Source of the DNA: Marinobacter qingdaonensis
Lineage (GTDB): Bacteria > Pseudomonadota > Gammaproteobacteria > Pseudomonadales > Oleiphilaceae
Length of the DNA stretch: 64,000 nt
Direction of reading: 5' to 3'
NCBI RefSeq assembly: GCF_034555935.1
Contig: NZ_JAYDCJ010000003.1
Coordinates: forward strand, 806,001-870,000
Shown here: one piece after another, positions 27,401 through 35,628 of the stretch
How positions within the stretch are numbered: position 1 is the first letter of the stretch
Layout: each line of letters starts with the position of its first letter
Notes under the pieces: generated by a model
What the model was told of the DNA's origin: nothing
The model's input: the letters and a program-made list of their open reading frames with translations, nothing else
Database searches by the model: none
Translations under genes and position numbers: made by a program

Positions 27401-29014
27401 CAGGTAATACTCGATGCTGGTCACGGCATCGGCCAGGGTATCCAGCTGTTTCCAGTCCGGTACCTGCTTGCCCCCCAGCAGCACGTCGGTGATGTAGCGT
27501 TCGGCGGAAGCCAGCATATCGGCGACCCGGTCCAGGGGAATCAGGCCCAGTCCCCCGCGAATGCTGTACAACAGGCCCGGGACGTGTTCGATCTCGCGGG
27601 TGTCCCACTGGGAGGCGATGAAATTGACGATCGCGCTCTTGACCTGTTCCAGGGTGTTCCGTGATTCCCGCAGCAGGGCGCCATTGGCTTCGCCCAATTC
27701 CCGGGAACCGAGGTTGACCGGCTGATCGGCCTCGGGGTCGGCGCGCTCCTCGGGCTGGCCGTCCTGATCGAGTCCGGCCAGGCTGGCTTCGATGTAGAGC
27801 AGGGCGCCGGCGATGTCCATCATGGTGCCGTCGTCGACCTGATCGGTCTGCCGGCTCAGTTTCTCGACCAGTTCCACCTGCTCGGTCACGACCTTGCGCG
27901 GTATGCCCAGGCCGAGCACCGCCAGGGTGTTGGCAACCTGGCGCAGGCCCGGCAGCAGCTCTTCAAGTTCGCTGTTCTGGCGCAGTTCGGCGCGTACGAA
28001 CAGGTCGAGCTGGTCCTTCAGTTTGGCCAATTCCTCGTTGAGGGCGCTGACCACCGAGTGGATGGCCTCACGGCCGGGGCCGGTGACCCGAGTGCGGGCG
28101 GCGTCGACGTCGTCGTCCGAGGGCAGGGCCTGGTCCAGCTGGTAGTCGGCGCGCAGGCTGTTGATTTGGGGCGCATCCAGATCGCGGGCCCGGGCGACGT
28201 AGTAGAGCAGATGCTTGAACAGGGCTTCCGGCGCCGGCTGCTGCAGGATATCGGCGTGCTCGTCGGTGAGCCGGCGGATTTCGCTGTCCAGTTCGCGCAG
28301 CAGGGATTTGACCGCGGCGTTGACCGGGTTCACGTGCGCCTGCAGGGTCTCGACGAAGGCGCTGGCCGCTTTCCACAGCTCGCCCCGTGGGGTGGTCTGG
28401 CACAGGCGGATCAGGCGCAGAAGGACCTTCTGCATGTAATCGAAATGCGCGGCCAGGTCTTCCTCGCGGATCACGCCGGCGAGGGCAAACTGGTACATCT
28501 GGCGTAGCTTGCGGATGTGACCCAGCACCTTCGGATCCTGCAGGCGTTGGGACACCTTGCCGGACACCCGGATGCGGGATCGGGTCAGATCCGGCTTGAA
28601 CAGGGAGGTATCGGAAAGCAGGGCTTCGCCCCGGGCCGCGCGCAGGTCGTTCAGCAGCGGCAGCAATACCATGGGGAAGTCGTCCCGGCTGCTGGCCAGA
28701 TGCTCCAGGTACTGGGGCAGTTGCAGGATCGCCTGCATCAGCACTTCGACGGCTTCGTCGACATTGGCAACGGTGTCGTTCAGGACCGCCTGGGTGAGCT
28801 TCTCCATCTCTTCGGTCAGCAGGGCGGCGCCGTAGAGTTCGACCATCTGCAGGGTGCCGTGCACCTGATGGAGGTAATTCAGGCAGAAGCGCAGGCGCGC
28901 GGTGTCGTCACGGTTCTCGACATACGCCTCCAGTGCATGCTGACCCTGGGTCAGCGTGTCCTGTATCTCACCCCGAACCCAATCGAGGGCGATGCTGTCA
29001 TGGTGATTGCCCAT
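21413..29014 (-). CDS. chpA: Giant hybrid histidine kinase ChpA of the Pil-Chp system
   Basis: A 2533-residue CheA-type kinase. An Hpt-like site lies near the N-terminus (VHGTL, His52). Seven canonical HTLKG phosphotransfer sites follow at His 651, 833, 986, 1308, 1481, 1663 and 1805, and one degenerate module has Asp at 1121 (LDTLRAEL). A Pro/Ala-rich linker leads to the dimerisation and ATPase core (N box HMLRNALDHG near 2118, then DDGKGIP and GRGVGMDVV), a CheW-like domain and a receiver domain (phospho-Asp 2463). It phosphorylates PilG and PilH to control type IV pilus extension and retraction. The start at 29014 has a GGAG site five bases upstream. Pseudomonas ChpA is slightly shorter (about 2470 aa). 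Confidence 0.95.
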   Translation of the reverse strand: MGNHHDSIALDWVRGEIQDTLTQGQHALEAYVENRDDTARLRFCLNYLHQVHGTLQMVELYGAALLTEEMEKLTQAVLNDTVANVDEAVEVLMQAILQLPQYLEHLASSRDDFPMVLLPLLNDLRAARGEALLSDTSLFKPDLTRSRIRVSGKVSQRLQDPKVLGHIRKLRQMYQFALAGVIREEDLAAHFDYMQKVLLRLIRLCQTTPRGELWKAASAFVETLQAHVNPVNAAVKSLLRELDSEIRRLTDEHADILQQPAPEALFKHLLYYVARARDLDAPQINSLRADYQLDQALPSDDDVDAARTRVTGPGREAIHSVVSALNEELAKLKDQLDLFVRAELRQNSELEELLPGLRQVANTLAVLGLGIPRKVVTEQVELVEKLSRQTDQVDDGTMMDIAGALLYIEASLAGLDQDGQPEERADPEADQPVNLGSRELGEANGALLRESRNTLEQVKSAIVNFIASQWDTREIEHVPGLLYSIRGGLGLIPLDRVADMLASAERYITDVLLGGKQVPDWKQLDTLADAVTSIEYYLERLAEGISDNDSILAVAEDSLASLGFPVGAEPTWSQDSAEAEIPVVEATADEPAASAPDTAKGSDQELLDDEILGIFVEEAEEVLETIHKFYPQLRQHHDDRAALTEVRRAFHTLKGSGRLVGATSLGELAWSVENLLNRVIDQTIKPNEDLFTLVDEVNTRIPSLIREFRDGQAGGDVSALIERAEAMATTRRTEDEAPDTAAPETSTADSATEASPADSTPETAPDAPTQEPIAPTVIPAADFDDDDLIDDEILEIFIEEAGEVLETIREYLPMLLRQHDDRSALSEVRRAFHTLKGSGRMVGALVVGELAWSVENLLNRVIDGSVFMNDDIASLLEDVTAQLPVLVEDFQQRRGPSVDTAALEARANALASGEIPDANSMPAADSDPEPAESAPDSADDGDVDPVLLDIFESETETHLQTLNDYLAAAGEKTSASYTDDLSRALHTLKGSAHTAGIAPIAAVITPLERFVKESRAQNKRADREVLSCLADACNFLTEGLAQIRQNPQAPLPGTDAYLEKLDRIAEATLHGHREPDSDEPKQEAPSQLVQLFLNEGLDVVLDADDILAQWSERPQETGALDTLRAELDRLTEAAGDAGLADVSALAGRLKAAYDVAATAPDTPDEPFLQTLRDGHDQLINMMDQVAAGLATEASDDLLTRLEALTDLQAPAEPEEPDAFEQEFTEDLEAIDLSFDMNDMEPAEPEAPAPATSALPETGADDDGMDQELAEIFLEEARDLIDSTADALQNWSENPQDLELLRLLQRDLHTLKGGARLADIPSVGDLSHELETLFEGLTEQRLAITDELSDLLFRAHDRLAGMVDALESQETPRPAPDLIGEIQAYMDSARGSRPVTEVPAEPAEDSVPPLAELDEEPEAIAAADEPAPAEAGVDLSHLDPELVGIFLEEAYDLINSTGSALHSWSEDPDNRTVAAELQRDVHTLKGGARMAGVDAIGDLTHVLEDLFEKVADGQLDARQDMTDLLFACHDRLAQMVEQVATQKPCPPADALVAQVQAILRGESLDAAGAADPATEVPAAAEPSEPEILATPDELEPAELPDSELPDRELPGMDEPLATASDDDLIGIFLDEGIEIQAAISECLAQWRDDPEELSGVTQLQQELHTLKGGARLSDVDPIADLAEAWSDALDPLIAGASNQQALLTLSDRALEALKTMLVSLEDGNKPASAPELIDALTSAHEAAAADTQPTEAQAEEATGDPVDPEVLEIFLEEAGEIMDQLEQLLEDWRKEPGNHGFNQEAQRALHTLKGGARLSQLSQLGDRAHAFETRLIDLGGNAPDDSQWQSITDDHDAIVALVADIRRRAEGGSEAPQPTPAPEPATDPVPQAETPAVPAPTAPESGKPAAKPPGKPRNRKTSDSQRTAQETIRVSAPLLDELVNLAGETSITRGRLETQTSDFGHTLDEMAATIERLREQLRRMEIETEAQILFSAEKEHGPDYGDDFDPLEMDRYSSIQQLSRALTESSSDLADLRETLADRVRDTETLLVQQSRINTELQEGLMKTRMIPFASMVPRLRRIVRQISGELGKKVDFDVRNAEGEMDRNILERMIAPLEHMLRNALDHGIESPADRKGAGKPETGEVVLSLTREGGDVVLRMMDDGKGIPSEVIRDKAIRQGMMRADEDLSEREILQFILQPGFSTAQQVTQISGRGVGMDVVASEIKQLGGSLDIDSALGRGTTFTVRLPFTVSVNRALMVSTGEDFYAIPLNTIEGIVRVSTYELEEYYKPDAPLYEYAGQEYRLQYLGSLLNSDHQPKLQGQALPLPVILVRGAEQPMALQVDNLMGSREIVVKSLGPQFSSVRGVSGATILGDGNVVVILDLPAMIRSDILSERQRLANLDKAREAARYEEQITTVMVVDDSVTVRKVTSRLLERNGMDVVLAKDGLDAVAQLQDHKPDVILLDIEMPRMDGFEVASFVRHDDNLKDTPICMITSRTGEKHRERAMAIGVNEYLGKPFQETELLETIKRLTGNR

Positions 29015-29025
29015 AACCACTCCGG

Positions 29026-29925
29026 TTATTCTTCGTCAGCCTGGCGCTTGATCCACGCCAGTACATGTTCCGAGGGTACCCTCTGCAGGCCCGGTGGCTG
29101 CCAATCGGTCAGCTCACCCTGGCCCAGCACCAGCAACCCCCCGGGCGCCAGCCGCTCTGCAAGTCGCTTGACAATTTCCCGCCGGCGCCAGCGGCGGAAA
29201 TAGATCAGCAGGTTCTGGCAGAAGATAATGTTCATTCCGTGCATGGGGGCCTTGTCCAAGTCCAAGACGTTGAGCTTGGTAAAGCACACCCGGTCCCGGA
29301 TGCTGTCCACTATTTCCACGGTGTTCCGCTCGGCCGGGCGGAAGTACCGGGTTTTCAGGTCGTCGTCCATGCCCATCAGCTTGCGCGGGTTGAACTGGCC
29401 GATGCGGGCCCGCTCGATCGCCGGTTTGCTGATGTCGGAGCCGGTGATGCCGAACAGCGGCTGGAGCTCCAGCTGGCCCATGCACTCGTTGAGCAGCATG
29501 GCCAGGGTGTAAGGCTCTTCGCCGCTGGAGCAGCCGACGCTCCAGGCTTCCAATGGACGCTTGCGCAGCTGTTCCCGGGGCCGCGTCAGCACATAGTCGG
29601 CGACCAGGCGAAAGGCGTCAGGATCCCGGAAGAACCGGGTCTCCTGCACCGTCAGCCGGTCGACCAGGGTCGCCCACTCCCGGATGGCATCGGGCCCGGA
29701 TACGATCTGCTCGTAATAGGCCTGGTAACTGCTGCAACCGATTTCCCGCATCCGGATTCCCAGGTTGGTCTCCAGAAACGAGCGGCGATCGGCCGACAGG
29801 GTGATGCCGGTACGATGCTCCAGTAGGGTCTGCCACTGGTGGAACTGCGCCTCGTCCATGGTCGGGAGTCGGCGCAGCGACCAGATGCCGTCGGCGGGTG
29901 ACAGGTTGTTATGCAAGTGCGCCAT
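29026..29925 (-). CDS. pilK: Receptor methyltransferase PilK (CheR-like)
   Basis: A 299-residue CheR-family methyltransferase. The SAM-binding motif is AWSVGCSSGEEPYTLAM, with the CheR N-terminal helices before it and NIIFCQNLLIYF further on. It transfers methyl groups from SAM to glutamates of PilJ and is balanced by ChpB. It lies between pilJ and chpA, in the order known from Pseudomonas. The ribosome site is weak; an internal ATG at Met23 is an alternative. Confidence 0.93.
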   Translation of the reverse strand: MAHLHNNLSPADGIWSLRRLPTMDEAQFHQWQTLLEHRTGITLSADRRSFLETNLGIRMREIGCSSYQAYYEQIVSGPDAIREWATLVDRLTVQETRFFRDPDAFRLVADYVLTRPREQLRKRPLEAWSVGCSSGEEPYTLAMLLNECMGQLELQPLFGITGSDISKPAIERARIGQFNPRKLMGMDDDLKTRYFRPAERNTVEIVDSIRDRVCFTKLNVLDLDKAPMHGMNIIFCQNLLIYFRRWRRREIVKRLAERLAPGGLLVLGQGELTDWQPPGLQRVPSEHVLAWIKRQADEE

Positions 29926-29952
29926 AAACCGTCAACTGCCCCGGGCCGGAGT

Positions 29953-32028
29953 TCAGCCCACCACCGGTACGTCGGAATCTTCCTCTTCTTCCTGGTCGGC
30001 CACGTCTTCTTCCGGCAGGGTGAAGCCGGCAACGGAGGAGCGCAGCTCGGACGCCATTTCGGCCAGGTTCCCGATCGACTTCGCGGTGGCGTTGGTACCG
30101 GACGAGGTCTGCGAGGTGATTTCCTGGATGACGTTCATGGTGTTGGAGATGTGCGCCGCCGAAGACGACTGCTGGCGCGCGGCGTTGGAGATGTTCTGGA
30201 TCAGTTCCGCCAGGGACATGGATACGTTCTCGATTTCCTCGAGCGCGATACCCGCGTCCTGGGCCAGGCGGGCACCCCGGACCACCTCGGCGGTGGTGTG
30301 TTCCATGGAGATAACGGCTTCGTTGGTGTCCGACTGGATCGTCTTAACCAGCGCCTCGATCTGCTTGGTCGCCGCGGACGAACGTTCCGCCAGGCGCTGT
30401 ACTTCGTCCGCAACCACCGCGAAGCCTCGGCCCGCGTCACCGGCCATGGAGGCCTGGATCGCAGCGTTCAGGGACAGGATGTTGGTCTGGTCGGCGATGT
30501 CGTTGATCAGGGATACGATGTCACCGATTTCCTGGGACGACTCACCCAGACGCTTGATCCGCTTGGAGGTTTCCTGGATCTGCTCACGAATGTTGTCCAT
30601 GCCGCGGATGGTGTTCTGTACCACTTCCGCGCCTTTCTTCGCGATCGCAACCGACCGCTCAGCAACCGCGGAGGATTCGGCGGCGTTGGAGGATACCTGG
30701 TCGATGGACACCGCCATCTCGTTCACGGCGGCGGACGCACCGGCAATTTCCTGGGCCTGGTGCTCGGAGGCGTCGGCCAGGTGCATGGCGGTTGCCTGGG
30801 TTTCCTGGGCGGCCGAGGATACCCGGACCGCGGTACCCCGGATCGACTGTACCAGACCACGCATCTGGTCGATCGCGTAGTTGATGGAGTCGGCGATGGC
30901 GCCGGTGAAGTCCTCGGTAACCGTGGCCTCGGTGGTCAGGTCACCGTCAGCCAGGTCGGCCAGTTCGTCCAGCAGTCGCAGGATCGCGTTCTGGTTCTGC
31001 TCATTCTGCTCCTGGGTGGTGGACAGGCGTGCCTGGGCTTCCCGGTACAGGGCCAGACCGATGAAGACCACGATGGCGACCATGGCCGCCAGGATGATGA
31101 AGGCCAGGGTCGGGCTGACCACGCGGGAACCGGACTGGTTACGGAAGCCATCGGCCAGGACCGACAGCTCGGACAGCAGGAGCTCGGAATTCTGGAAGAT
31201 GTCGCTGGCGGCAGTACGTACCTTGAAGAGGTCGGGAGAAGCTTCAAGGATGGCGTCTACGTTCTGTGACACGAATTCGAACAGCTCGTCGACGGCTTCC
31301 AGGCCGTAGATGGCGTCCTCGTCGTTAACCTTGGAAATGCCCATGGCGGCGTTGCCGTTGAGCTGACCTTCCAGAACTCGGCCGAACAGGCTGGCGTCGC
31401 GGCCAAACCGGTCGGCGGCAATGACCGCGTCTTCGTCACCAGACAGTACGTTGTTGACCGAGCGCACGATCCGCTCGGCGAGCAGGGACTGGCGCTGGGC
31501 CAGGGCGATCTGCTCGGCCGGGGCGTCGTTGTCGAGCAGGATCTGTACGATGTCGTCGTATTCCACCTGCAGCTGCGGGATGGTTTCGTTCAGGGTCCGG
31601 GCGACCTCGTGCAGGCCAAGCACCGCGTCCTGGGTGGACAGGATGCTGTCGGCGTTTTCCCGCACGGTGTTCCAGTTTTCCTGAACCCCGCTCTGCTGGG
31701 CCAGTTCACTCGGTGGCAGGCCGGTTTCCGGGTTGCCCTCGGTTACATTGCTCCAGAGTTGCTGGAACTCATCCCGGGACCGCCGGAGCTGGTTGAAGGC
31801 CTCGGCGGTACCGCCAGCGGCTTCCGTGGCGTTTTTCGCAATGGCCTGCGACAGCACCCGCAGCTCAGCGGTGTTGGCAATGTATTCCTGGTCGTTCTGG
31901 CTGTCCTTGTTAATGATGAACAGGACCACAACGAGCAGGACGGTGAGTGCAATCAGCGCGGCGATCAGACTGGCAACGAGCTTGTTGCCTCCCTGTCCCA
32001 TACTGAATCTTCCGGCTCTGTTTTTCAT
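29953..32028 (-). CDS. pilJ: Type IV pilus chemoreceptor PilJ
   Basis: A 691-residue methyl-accepting protein. Transmembrane helix 1 is at about 16-40, a helical periplasmic sensor runs to about 300, and helix 2 at about 302-324 leads into a HAMP-like region and a long coiled coil. The signalling tip near 505-545 reads INDIADQTNILSLNAAIQASMAGDAGRGFAVVADEV. It reports to PilI and ChpA. The length is close to Pseudomonas PilJ (682 aa). A GGGAG site precedes the start. Confidence 0.95.
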   Translation of the reverse strand: MKNRAGRFSMGQGGNKLVASLIAALIALTVLLVVVLFIINKDSQNDQEYIANTAELRVLSQAIAKNATEAAGGTAEAFNQLRRSRDEFQQLWSNVTEGNPETGLPPSELAQQSGVQENWNTVRENADSILSTQDAVLGLHEVARTLNETIPQLQVEYDDIVQILLDNDAPAEQIALAQRQSLLAERIVRSVNNVLSGDEDAVIAADRFGRDASLFGRVLEGQLNGNAAMGISKVNDEDAIYGLEAVDELFEFVSQNVDAILEASPDLFKVRTAASDIFQNSELLLSELSVLADGFRNQSGSRVVSPTLAFIILAAMVAIVVFIGLALYREAQARLSTTQEQNEQNQNAILRLLDELADLADGDLTTEATVTEDFTGAIADSINYAIDQMRGLVQSIRGTAVRVSSAAQETQATAMHLADASEHQAQEIAGASAAVNEMAVSIDQVSSNAAESSAVAERSVAIAKKGAEVVQNTIRGMDNIREQIQETSKRIKRLGESSQEIGDIVSLINDIADQTNILSLNAAIQASMAGDAGRGFAVVADEVQRLAERSSAATKQIEALVKTIQSDTNEAVISMEHTTAEVVRGARLAQDAGIALEEIENVSMSLAELIQNISNAARQQSSSAAHISNTMNVIQEITSQTSSGTNATAKSIGNLAEMASELRSSVAGFTLPEEDVADQEEEEDSDVPVVG

Positions 32029-32116
32029 TTTCTGGCTCCCGGCCTCTTCAAAAGATTGGCAAGTTTGTTATGCGGGTATCAGGCGGTCAGGGTGCTGTTC
32101 CTGCCAGTTCACACCC

Positions 32117-32662
32117 TTACCACTGTGCGACGTCCAGAAACCGTTCGTCATCGAGCAGGTCGACGGCGGAAAACACTTTCCAGACTTCCTCGTTGCGCTC
32201 GTAACCGCCTGTCACAAACGGCCGAACGTTTTCAGGTACACCTTCCGGTGACTCCTTGAAACTGTCTGCTGCGAAATACTGCATGCCCAGTACGCTGTCG
32301 ACCACCAGGCCACTGAAGATGTCGCCTTCTTCCACCACCAATACCCGCCGTTCACGCAGACTGCGCGATGAGCGGGGGATGTCGAAGAAATTGGCGAGAT
32401 CGACCAGGGGCAGGAGGCGACCACGGACGTTGGCGGCGCCCAGAAGGAACGGGCGAACCCCCGGAATGTGCGTGAAGCGGGGGACATGGAGGATTTCAGT
32501 GACCTCGCCCATGGGCGCCACATAGCGCTCACCGGCCAGAACGAACCCGATGCCGTTCCAGAGTTCGACGGCTTCCTGTTGCTCCGGCAAGCCGGCGGCC
32601 ATAGACCGGCTGCGCTGGGCGATATCCGTCAGAACGGCGAAGGGGGCGGTCTGGGCGGACAT
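32117..32662 (-). CDS. pilI: CheW-like adaptor PilI
   Basis: A 181-residue CheW-domain protein coupling PilJ to ChpA. Features include GERYVAPMGEVTEILHV and RGRLLPLVDLANFF, typical of the CheW beta barrels. It lies between pilH and pilJ on the same strand, with a GGAG-type ribosome site at 32666-32673. Confidence 0.92.
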   Translation of the reverse strand: MSAQTAPFAVLTDIAQRSRSMAAGLPEQQEAVELWNGIGFVLAGERYVAPMGEVTEILHVPRFTHIPGVRPFLLGAANVRGRLLPLVDLANFFDIPRSSRSLRERRVLVVEEGDIFSGLVVDSVLGMQYFAADSFKESPEGVPENVRPFVTGGYERNEEVWKVFSAVDLLDDERFLDVAQW

Positions 32663-32682
32663 GCTTACTCCACGGTTGGGGA

Positions 32683-33045
32683 TCAGGCAATCAGGTTGTT
32701 GATTGTTTTGATCAGATCGTCTTCGTTAACCGGCTTGACCAGGTACCCTTTGGCACCCTGGCGTGTCCCCCAGACCCGATCGGTTTCCTGGTCCTTGGTG
32801 GTCACGATCACCACCGGAATGGACGCGGTCTCCGGCGCACGGGTCAGCTGGCGGGTGGCCTGGAAGCCGTTCAGGCCGGGCATGACGACGTCCATCAGCA
32901 CCAGATCCGGGGTTTCGGCACGGGCTTTGGCGACACCGTCCGCGCCGTTATCGGCGGTCAGGACTTCGTGCTGGTGCTTTTCCAGGATGGTGGAGATCTT
33001 CTTCACCTCGGTGGGGGAGTCGTCAACAATGAGAATGCGAGCCAT
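32683..33045 (-). CDS. pilH: CheY-like response regulator PilH
   Basis: A 120-residue single receiver domain: acidic pocket Asp8-Asp9, phospho-acceptor Asp52 (LVLMDVVMPG), Thr86-Lys88 region and Lys104 in LVKPV. PilH receives phosphate from ChpA and in Pseudomonas favours pilus retraction through PilT-type motors or acts as a phosphate sink. It lies 32 bases downstream of pilG. Confidence 0.94.
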   Translation of the reverse strand: MARILIVDDSPTEVKKISTILEKHQHEVLTADNGADGVAKARAETPDLVLMDVVMPGLNGFQATRQLTRAPETASIPVVIVTTKDQETDRVWGTRQGAKGYLVKPVNEDDLIKTINNLIA

Positions 33046-33077
33046 GGGTTCCTCGATGGTTCAGGGTTTCAGCAGGT

Positions 33078-33470
33078 TTACTGTTCCGCTTGGGGAACGT
33101 ACTGGCGGATGGTGTTGAGCAGTTCGTCCTTACTGAACGGTTTGGTCAGGTACTGGTCGGAGCCGACAATCCGGCCCTTGGCCTTGTCGAACAGTCCATC
33201 CTTGCTGGACAGCATGATGACCGGCGTCTTCTTGAAGGAGGAGTTGTTCTTGATCAGAGCGCAGGTTTGGTAACCGTCCAGGCGGGGCATCATGATGTCG
33301 ACAAAGATGATGTCCGGCTGGGAATCGGCGATCTTGGCCAAAGCGTCAAAGCCGTCAGTTGCGGTGATGACCTCACAGCCGACTTTTTTCAGAAGGGTTT
33401 CCGCGGTGCGACGAATGGTCTTACTGTCGTCGATCACCATGATCTTCAGATTCTCGAAGTTGTCATCCAT
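33078..33470 (-). CDS. pilG: CheY-like response regulator PilG
   Basis: A 130-residue receiver-only protein and first gene of the Pil-Chp operon. Asp14-Asp15 and the phospho-acceptor Asp58 (DIIFVDIMMPRLDG) are intact, with Ser-Lys and TKPF motifs downstream. PilG promotes pilus extension and, in Pseudomonas, activates cAMP synthesis. The region upstream (33540-33600) is AT-rich and should hold the operon promoter. Confidence 0.94.
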   Translation of the reverse strand: MDDNFENLKIMVIDDSKTIRRTAETLLKKVGCEVITATDGFDALAKIADSQPDIIFVDIMMPRLDGYQTCALIKNNSSFKKTPVIMLSSKDGLFDKAKGRIVGSDQYLTKPFSKDELLNTIRQYVPQAEQ

Positions 33471-33767
33471 TGTGCAACTGCCTTGCGCTCAGCGACTGTC
33501 ATTATTTTCAAACGAGGGTTTTAACACAAACCTGTAAGGGCGTTCTATAAACCCCGATCATTTATAGATTATCAATGGCTGGATAAAAAGCATTACTTTG
33601 TGACCAAATGTACTTCTGCCTGTGCTTTCACGTAATCGCTTGAGGATATCTGCGGATGCAATAAAGGCTCGGGTACAATACCATTCGATGTCTCAGCATA
33701 GCACTTATCATCCGGTCTACTCTGTTGACCGGTTCGTGTTTTCAAACCCTGGAGCCCAATAGACGCT
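33471..33767. promoter_or_regulatory. Divergent intergenic region between pilG and gshB
   Basis: Nearly 300 bases separate the leftward pil-chp operon from rightward gshB. An AT-rich patch at 33540-33600 contains several TATAAA/TTATAG-like hexamers on the minus strand, suitable for pilG. On the plus side, TACAAT near 33675 may be a -10 box for gshB. No -35 box is convincing, and no small gene or RNA was recognised. Confidence 0.4.
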
Positions 33768-34730
33768 ATGACAGTCCGACTCGGGATCGTGATGGATCCA
33801 ATTGAGGATATCCATTTCAAGAAAGACAGCTCTCTGGCGATGTTGCTGGCGGCGCAAAAGCGTGGCTGGGATATCGAATACATGGAGCTGCCGGACATGT
33901 ACCTAGACGGCGGCAAAGCCATGGCCCACACCCGGGATCTGACCGTGCACAATGATCCGGAGAACTGGTTCAGTTTTGCTGGCAGCCAGGACCGGGCGCT
34001 CGGGGAGCTGGACGTGATCCTGATGCGCAAGGATCCGCCGGTGGATCGGGAGTTCCTGATGGCCACCTACATCCTGGAAGCGGCCGAGCAGCAGGGCGCG
34101 CTGGTGGTGAATCCGGCGGCGACCCTGCGGGACTGCAACGAGAAGCTGTTTGCGGCCCAGTTCGAGGATCTGACGCCACCACTGATGGTGAGCCGCTCGT
34201 CCACCCGGTTCCGGGACTTCTACGCCCGCCACGGCGACATCATCATGAAGCCGGTGGACGGCATGGGTGGCCATTCGATCTTTCGGGTCCGGGAGAACGA
34301 CTTCAACCTGGGCGTGATCATCGAGACGCTGACCAACTATGGCGAGCACCAGGCCATGGCCCAGAAGTACATCCCGGAAATCAGCGACGGCGACAAACGC
34401 ATCCTGCTGATCGAGGGTGAGCCGGTTCCCTACGCGCTTGCGCGCATCCCGTCCCAGGGGGAAAATCGCGGCAACCTGGCCGCCGGTGGCCGTGGCGAGG
34501 GCCGGGAGCTGACCGACCGCGACCGGGAGATCTGTGCCCGGGTGGCACCGGTGATCAAGGAAAAGGGCCTGATGTTCGTCGGGCTGGATGTGATTGGGGA
34601 CTACCTCACCGAGATCAACGTGACCAGTCCCACCTGCATCCGGGAACTGGACGCCGCGTTCGGCATCGACATCGCCGGTCTGCTGATGGACGCGGTCGCC
34701 AAGCGTCTGCAGGCCCGGTCTCGGGGCTGA
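33768..34730 (+). CDS. gshB: Glutathione synthetase
   Basis: A 320-residue ATP-grasp enzyme joining gamma-glutamylcysteine and glycine. The N-terminus reads VRLGIVMDPIEDIHFKKDSSLAM; the ATP site includes IMKPVDGMGGHSIF, and the C-terminus has GLDVIGDYLTEINVTSPTCIRE, all characteristic of proteobacterial GshB. It starts a rightward run with tonB, yqgE, yqgF, pyrR, pyrB and pyrC', divergent from pilG, as in Pseudomonas. Confidence 0.96.
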   Translation: MTVRLGIVMDPIEDIHFKKDSSLAMLLAAQKRGWDIEYMELPDMYLDGGKAMAHTRDLTVHNDPENWFSFAGSQDRALGELDVILMRKDPPVDREFLMATYILEAAEQQGALVVNPAATLRDCNEKLFAAQFEDLTPPLMVSRSSTRFRDFYARHGDIIMKPVDGMGGHSIFRVRENDFNLGVIIETLTNYGEHQAMAQKYIPEISDGDKRILLIEGEPVPYALARIPSQGENRGNLAAGGRGEGRELTDRDREICARVAPVIKEKGLMFVGLDVIGDYLTEINVTSPTCIRELDAAFGIDIAGLLMDAVAKRLQARSRG

Positions 34731-34767
34731 GCCGGGTAACGGGCTCACGAGTTAACCAGGAACAGGC

Positions 34768-35628
34768 ATGGCAGTTCAGGTAAGCGATTTCGACCGGTTT
34801 TCCTTCACCCTTTTCATGGCGCTGGCTGTCCACGCCATGGTGGTGCTTGGGATTACCTTTGCCCCGGAACCGCCCCGATCCTCGGCCCAGACCATGGAAA
34901 TCACCCTGTCCCAGTTCGAGGACGAGCAGGAGCCCGAGAAGGCGGATTTCCTGGCCCAGACCAGCCAGCAGGGCAGTGGCACCGAAGACGAGCCCCAGGA
35001 GATGACCACGCCCCAGCCGGCGGAGGTCAGTCAGCCGGAGGTGGCCCAGGTCCAGTTGGAGCCGCCGTCCCAGCCGGAACCGGAAGTACAGCAGGCGGAG
35101 CCGGTGGTCCAGACCCAGGCCCGCGCCAGCCGGCAGGTGGAGACGCCGGAGGAGCGGATCGAGCCGGTCGAGCAACCGGTGCGCAAGAAGAAAAGCCTGA
35201 TGGAGCGCAGCCTGGAAATTGCCAGCCTCGAGGCGCGCCTCGATGCCCAGCAGCGGGCCTACGCCCGCAAGCCCCGGGTGATGCGGGTCACAGCGGCCTC
35301 GACCCTGAAGTCCACCAACGCCTGGTACGTGCAGAACTGGGTGACCAAGGTGACCCGCGTGGGCAACATCAACTACCCCACCGAGGCGCGGCGCGCGGGT
35401 ATCTACGGAACCCTGCGGATGCTGGTTTCGCTCAAGAAAGATGGCACAATCAAGGAAGTCGCGGTCCTGCAATCCTCCGGCAGTACGGTGCTTGACGACG
35501 CCGCGATCCGAATTGTCCGCATGGCCGCGCCGTTCGCGCCCTTCCCGGATGAAATGCGGGAAAATGTGGACGAACTGGAAATCATACGAACCTGGTCCTT
35601 CCAGCGACGGGGGCTGACATCCGGATGA
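34768..35628 (+). CDS. tonB: TonB energy transducer (TonB3-like)
   Basis: A 286-residue TonB protein: one N-terminal membrane helix (about 12-32), a long Pro/Glu/Gln-rich periplasmic spacer (about 45-150), a charged helix (about 155-185), and the TonB C-terminal domain (about 200-286, with INYPTEARRAGIYGTLRMLVSL). It would pass proton-motive energy to outer-membrane receptors. No exbB or exbD gene is nearby. In Pseudomonas the gene at this place, tonB3, is required for twitching, which fits the adjacent Pil-Chp genes. It overlaps yqgE by four bases. Confidence 0.9.
   Translation: MAVQVSDFDRFSFTLFMALAVHAMVVLGITFAPEPPRSSAQTMEITLSQFEDEQEPEKADFLAQTSQQGSGTEDEPQEMTTPQPAEVSQPEVAQVQLEPPSQPEPEVQQAEPVVQTQARASRQVETPEERIEPVEQPVRKKKSLMERSLEIASLEARLDAQQRAYARKPRVMRVTAASTLKSTNAWYVQNWVTKVTRVGNINYPTEARRAGIYGTLRMLVSLKKDGTIKEVAVLQSSGSTVLDDAAIRIVRMAAPFAPFPDEMRENVDELEIIRTWSFQRRGLTSG

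Noticed and set aside
33593..34066. 157-codon minus-strand frame upstream of and antisense to gshB
   Set aside because: No ribosome site or domain; overlaps conserved gshB coding sequence.
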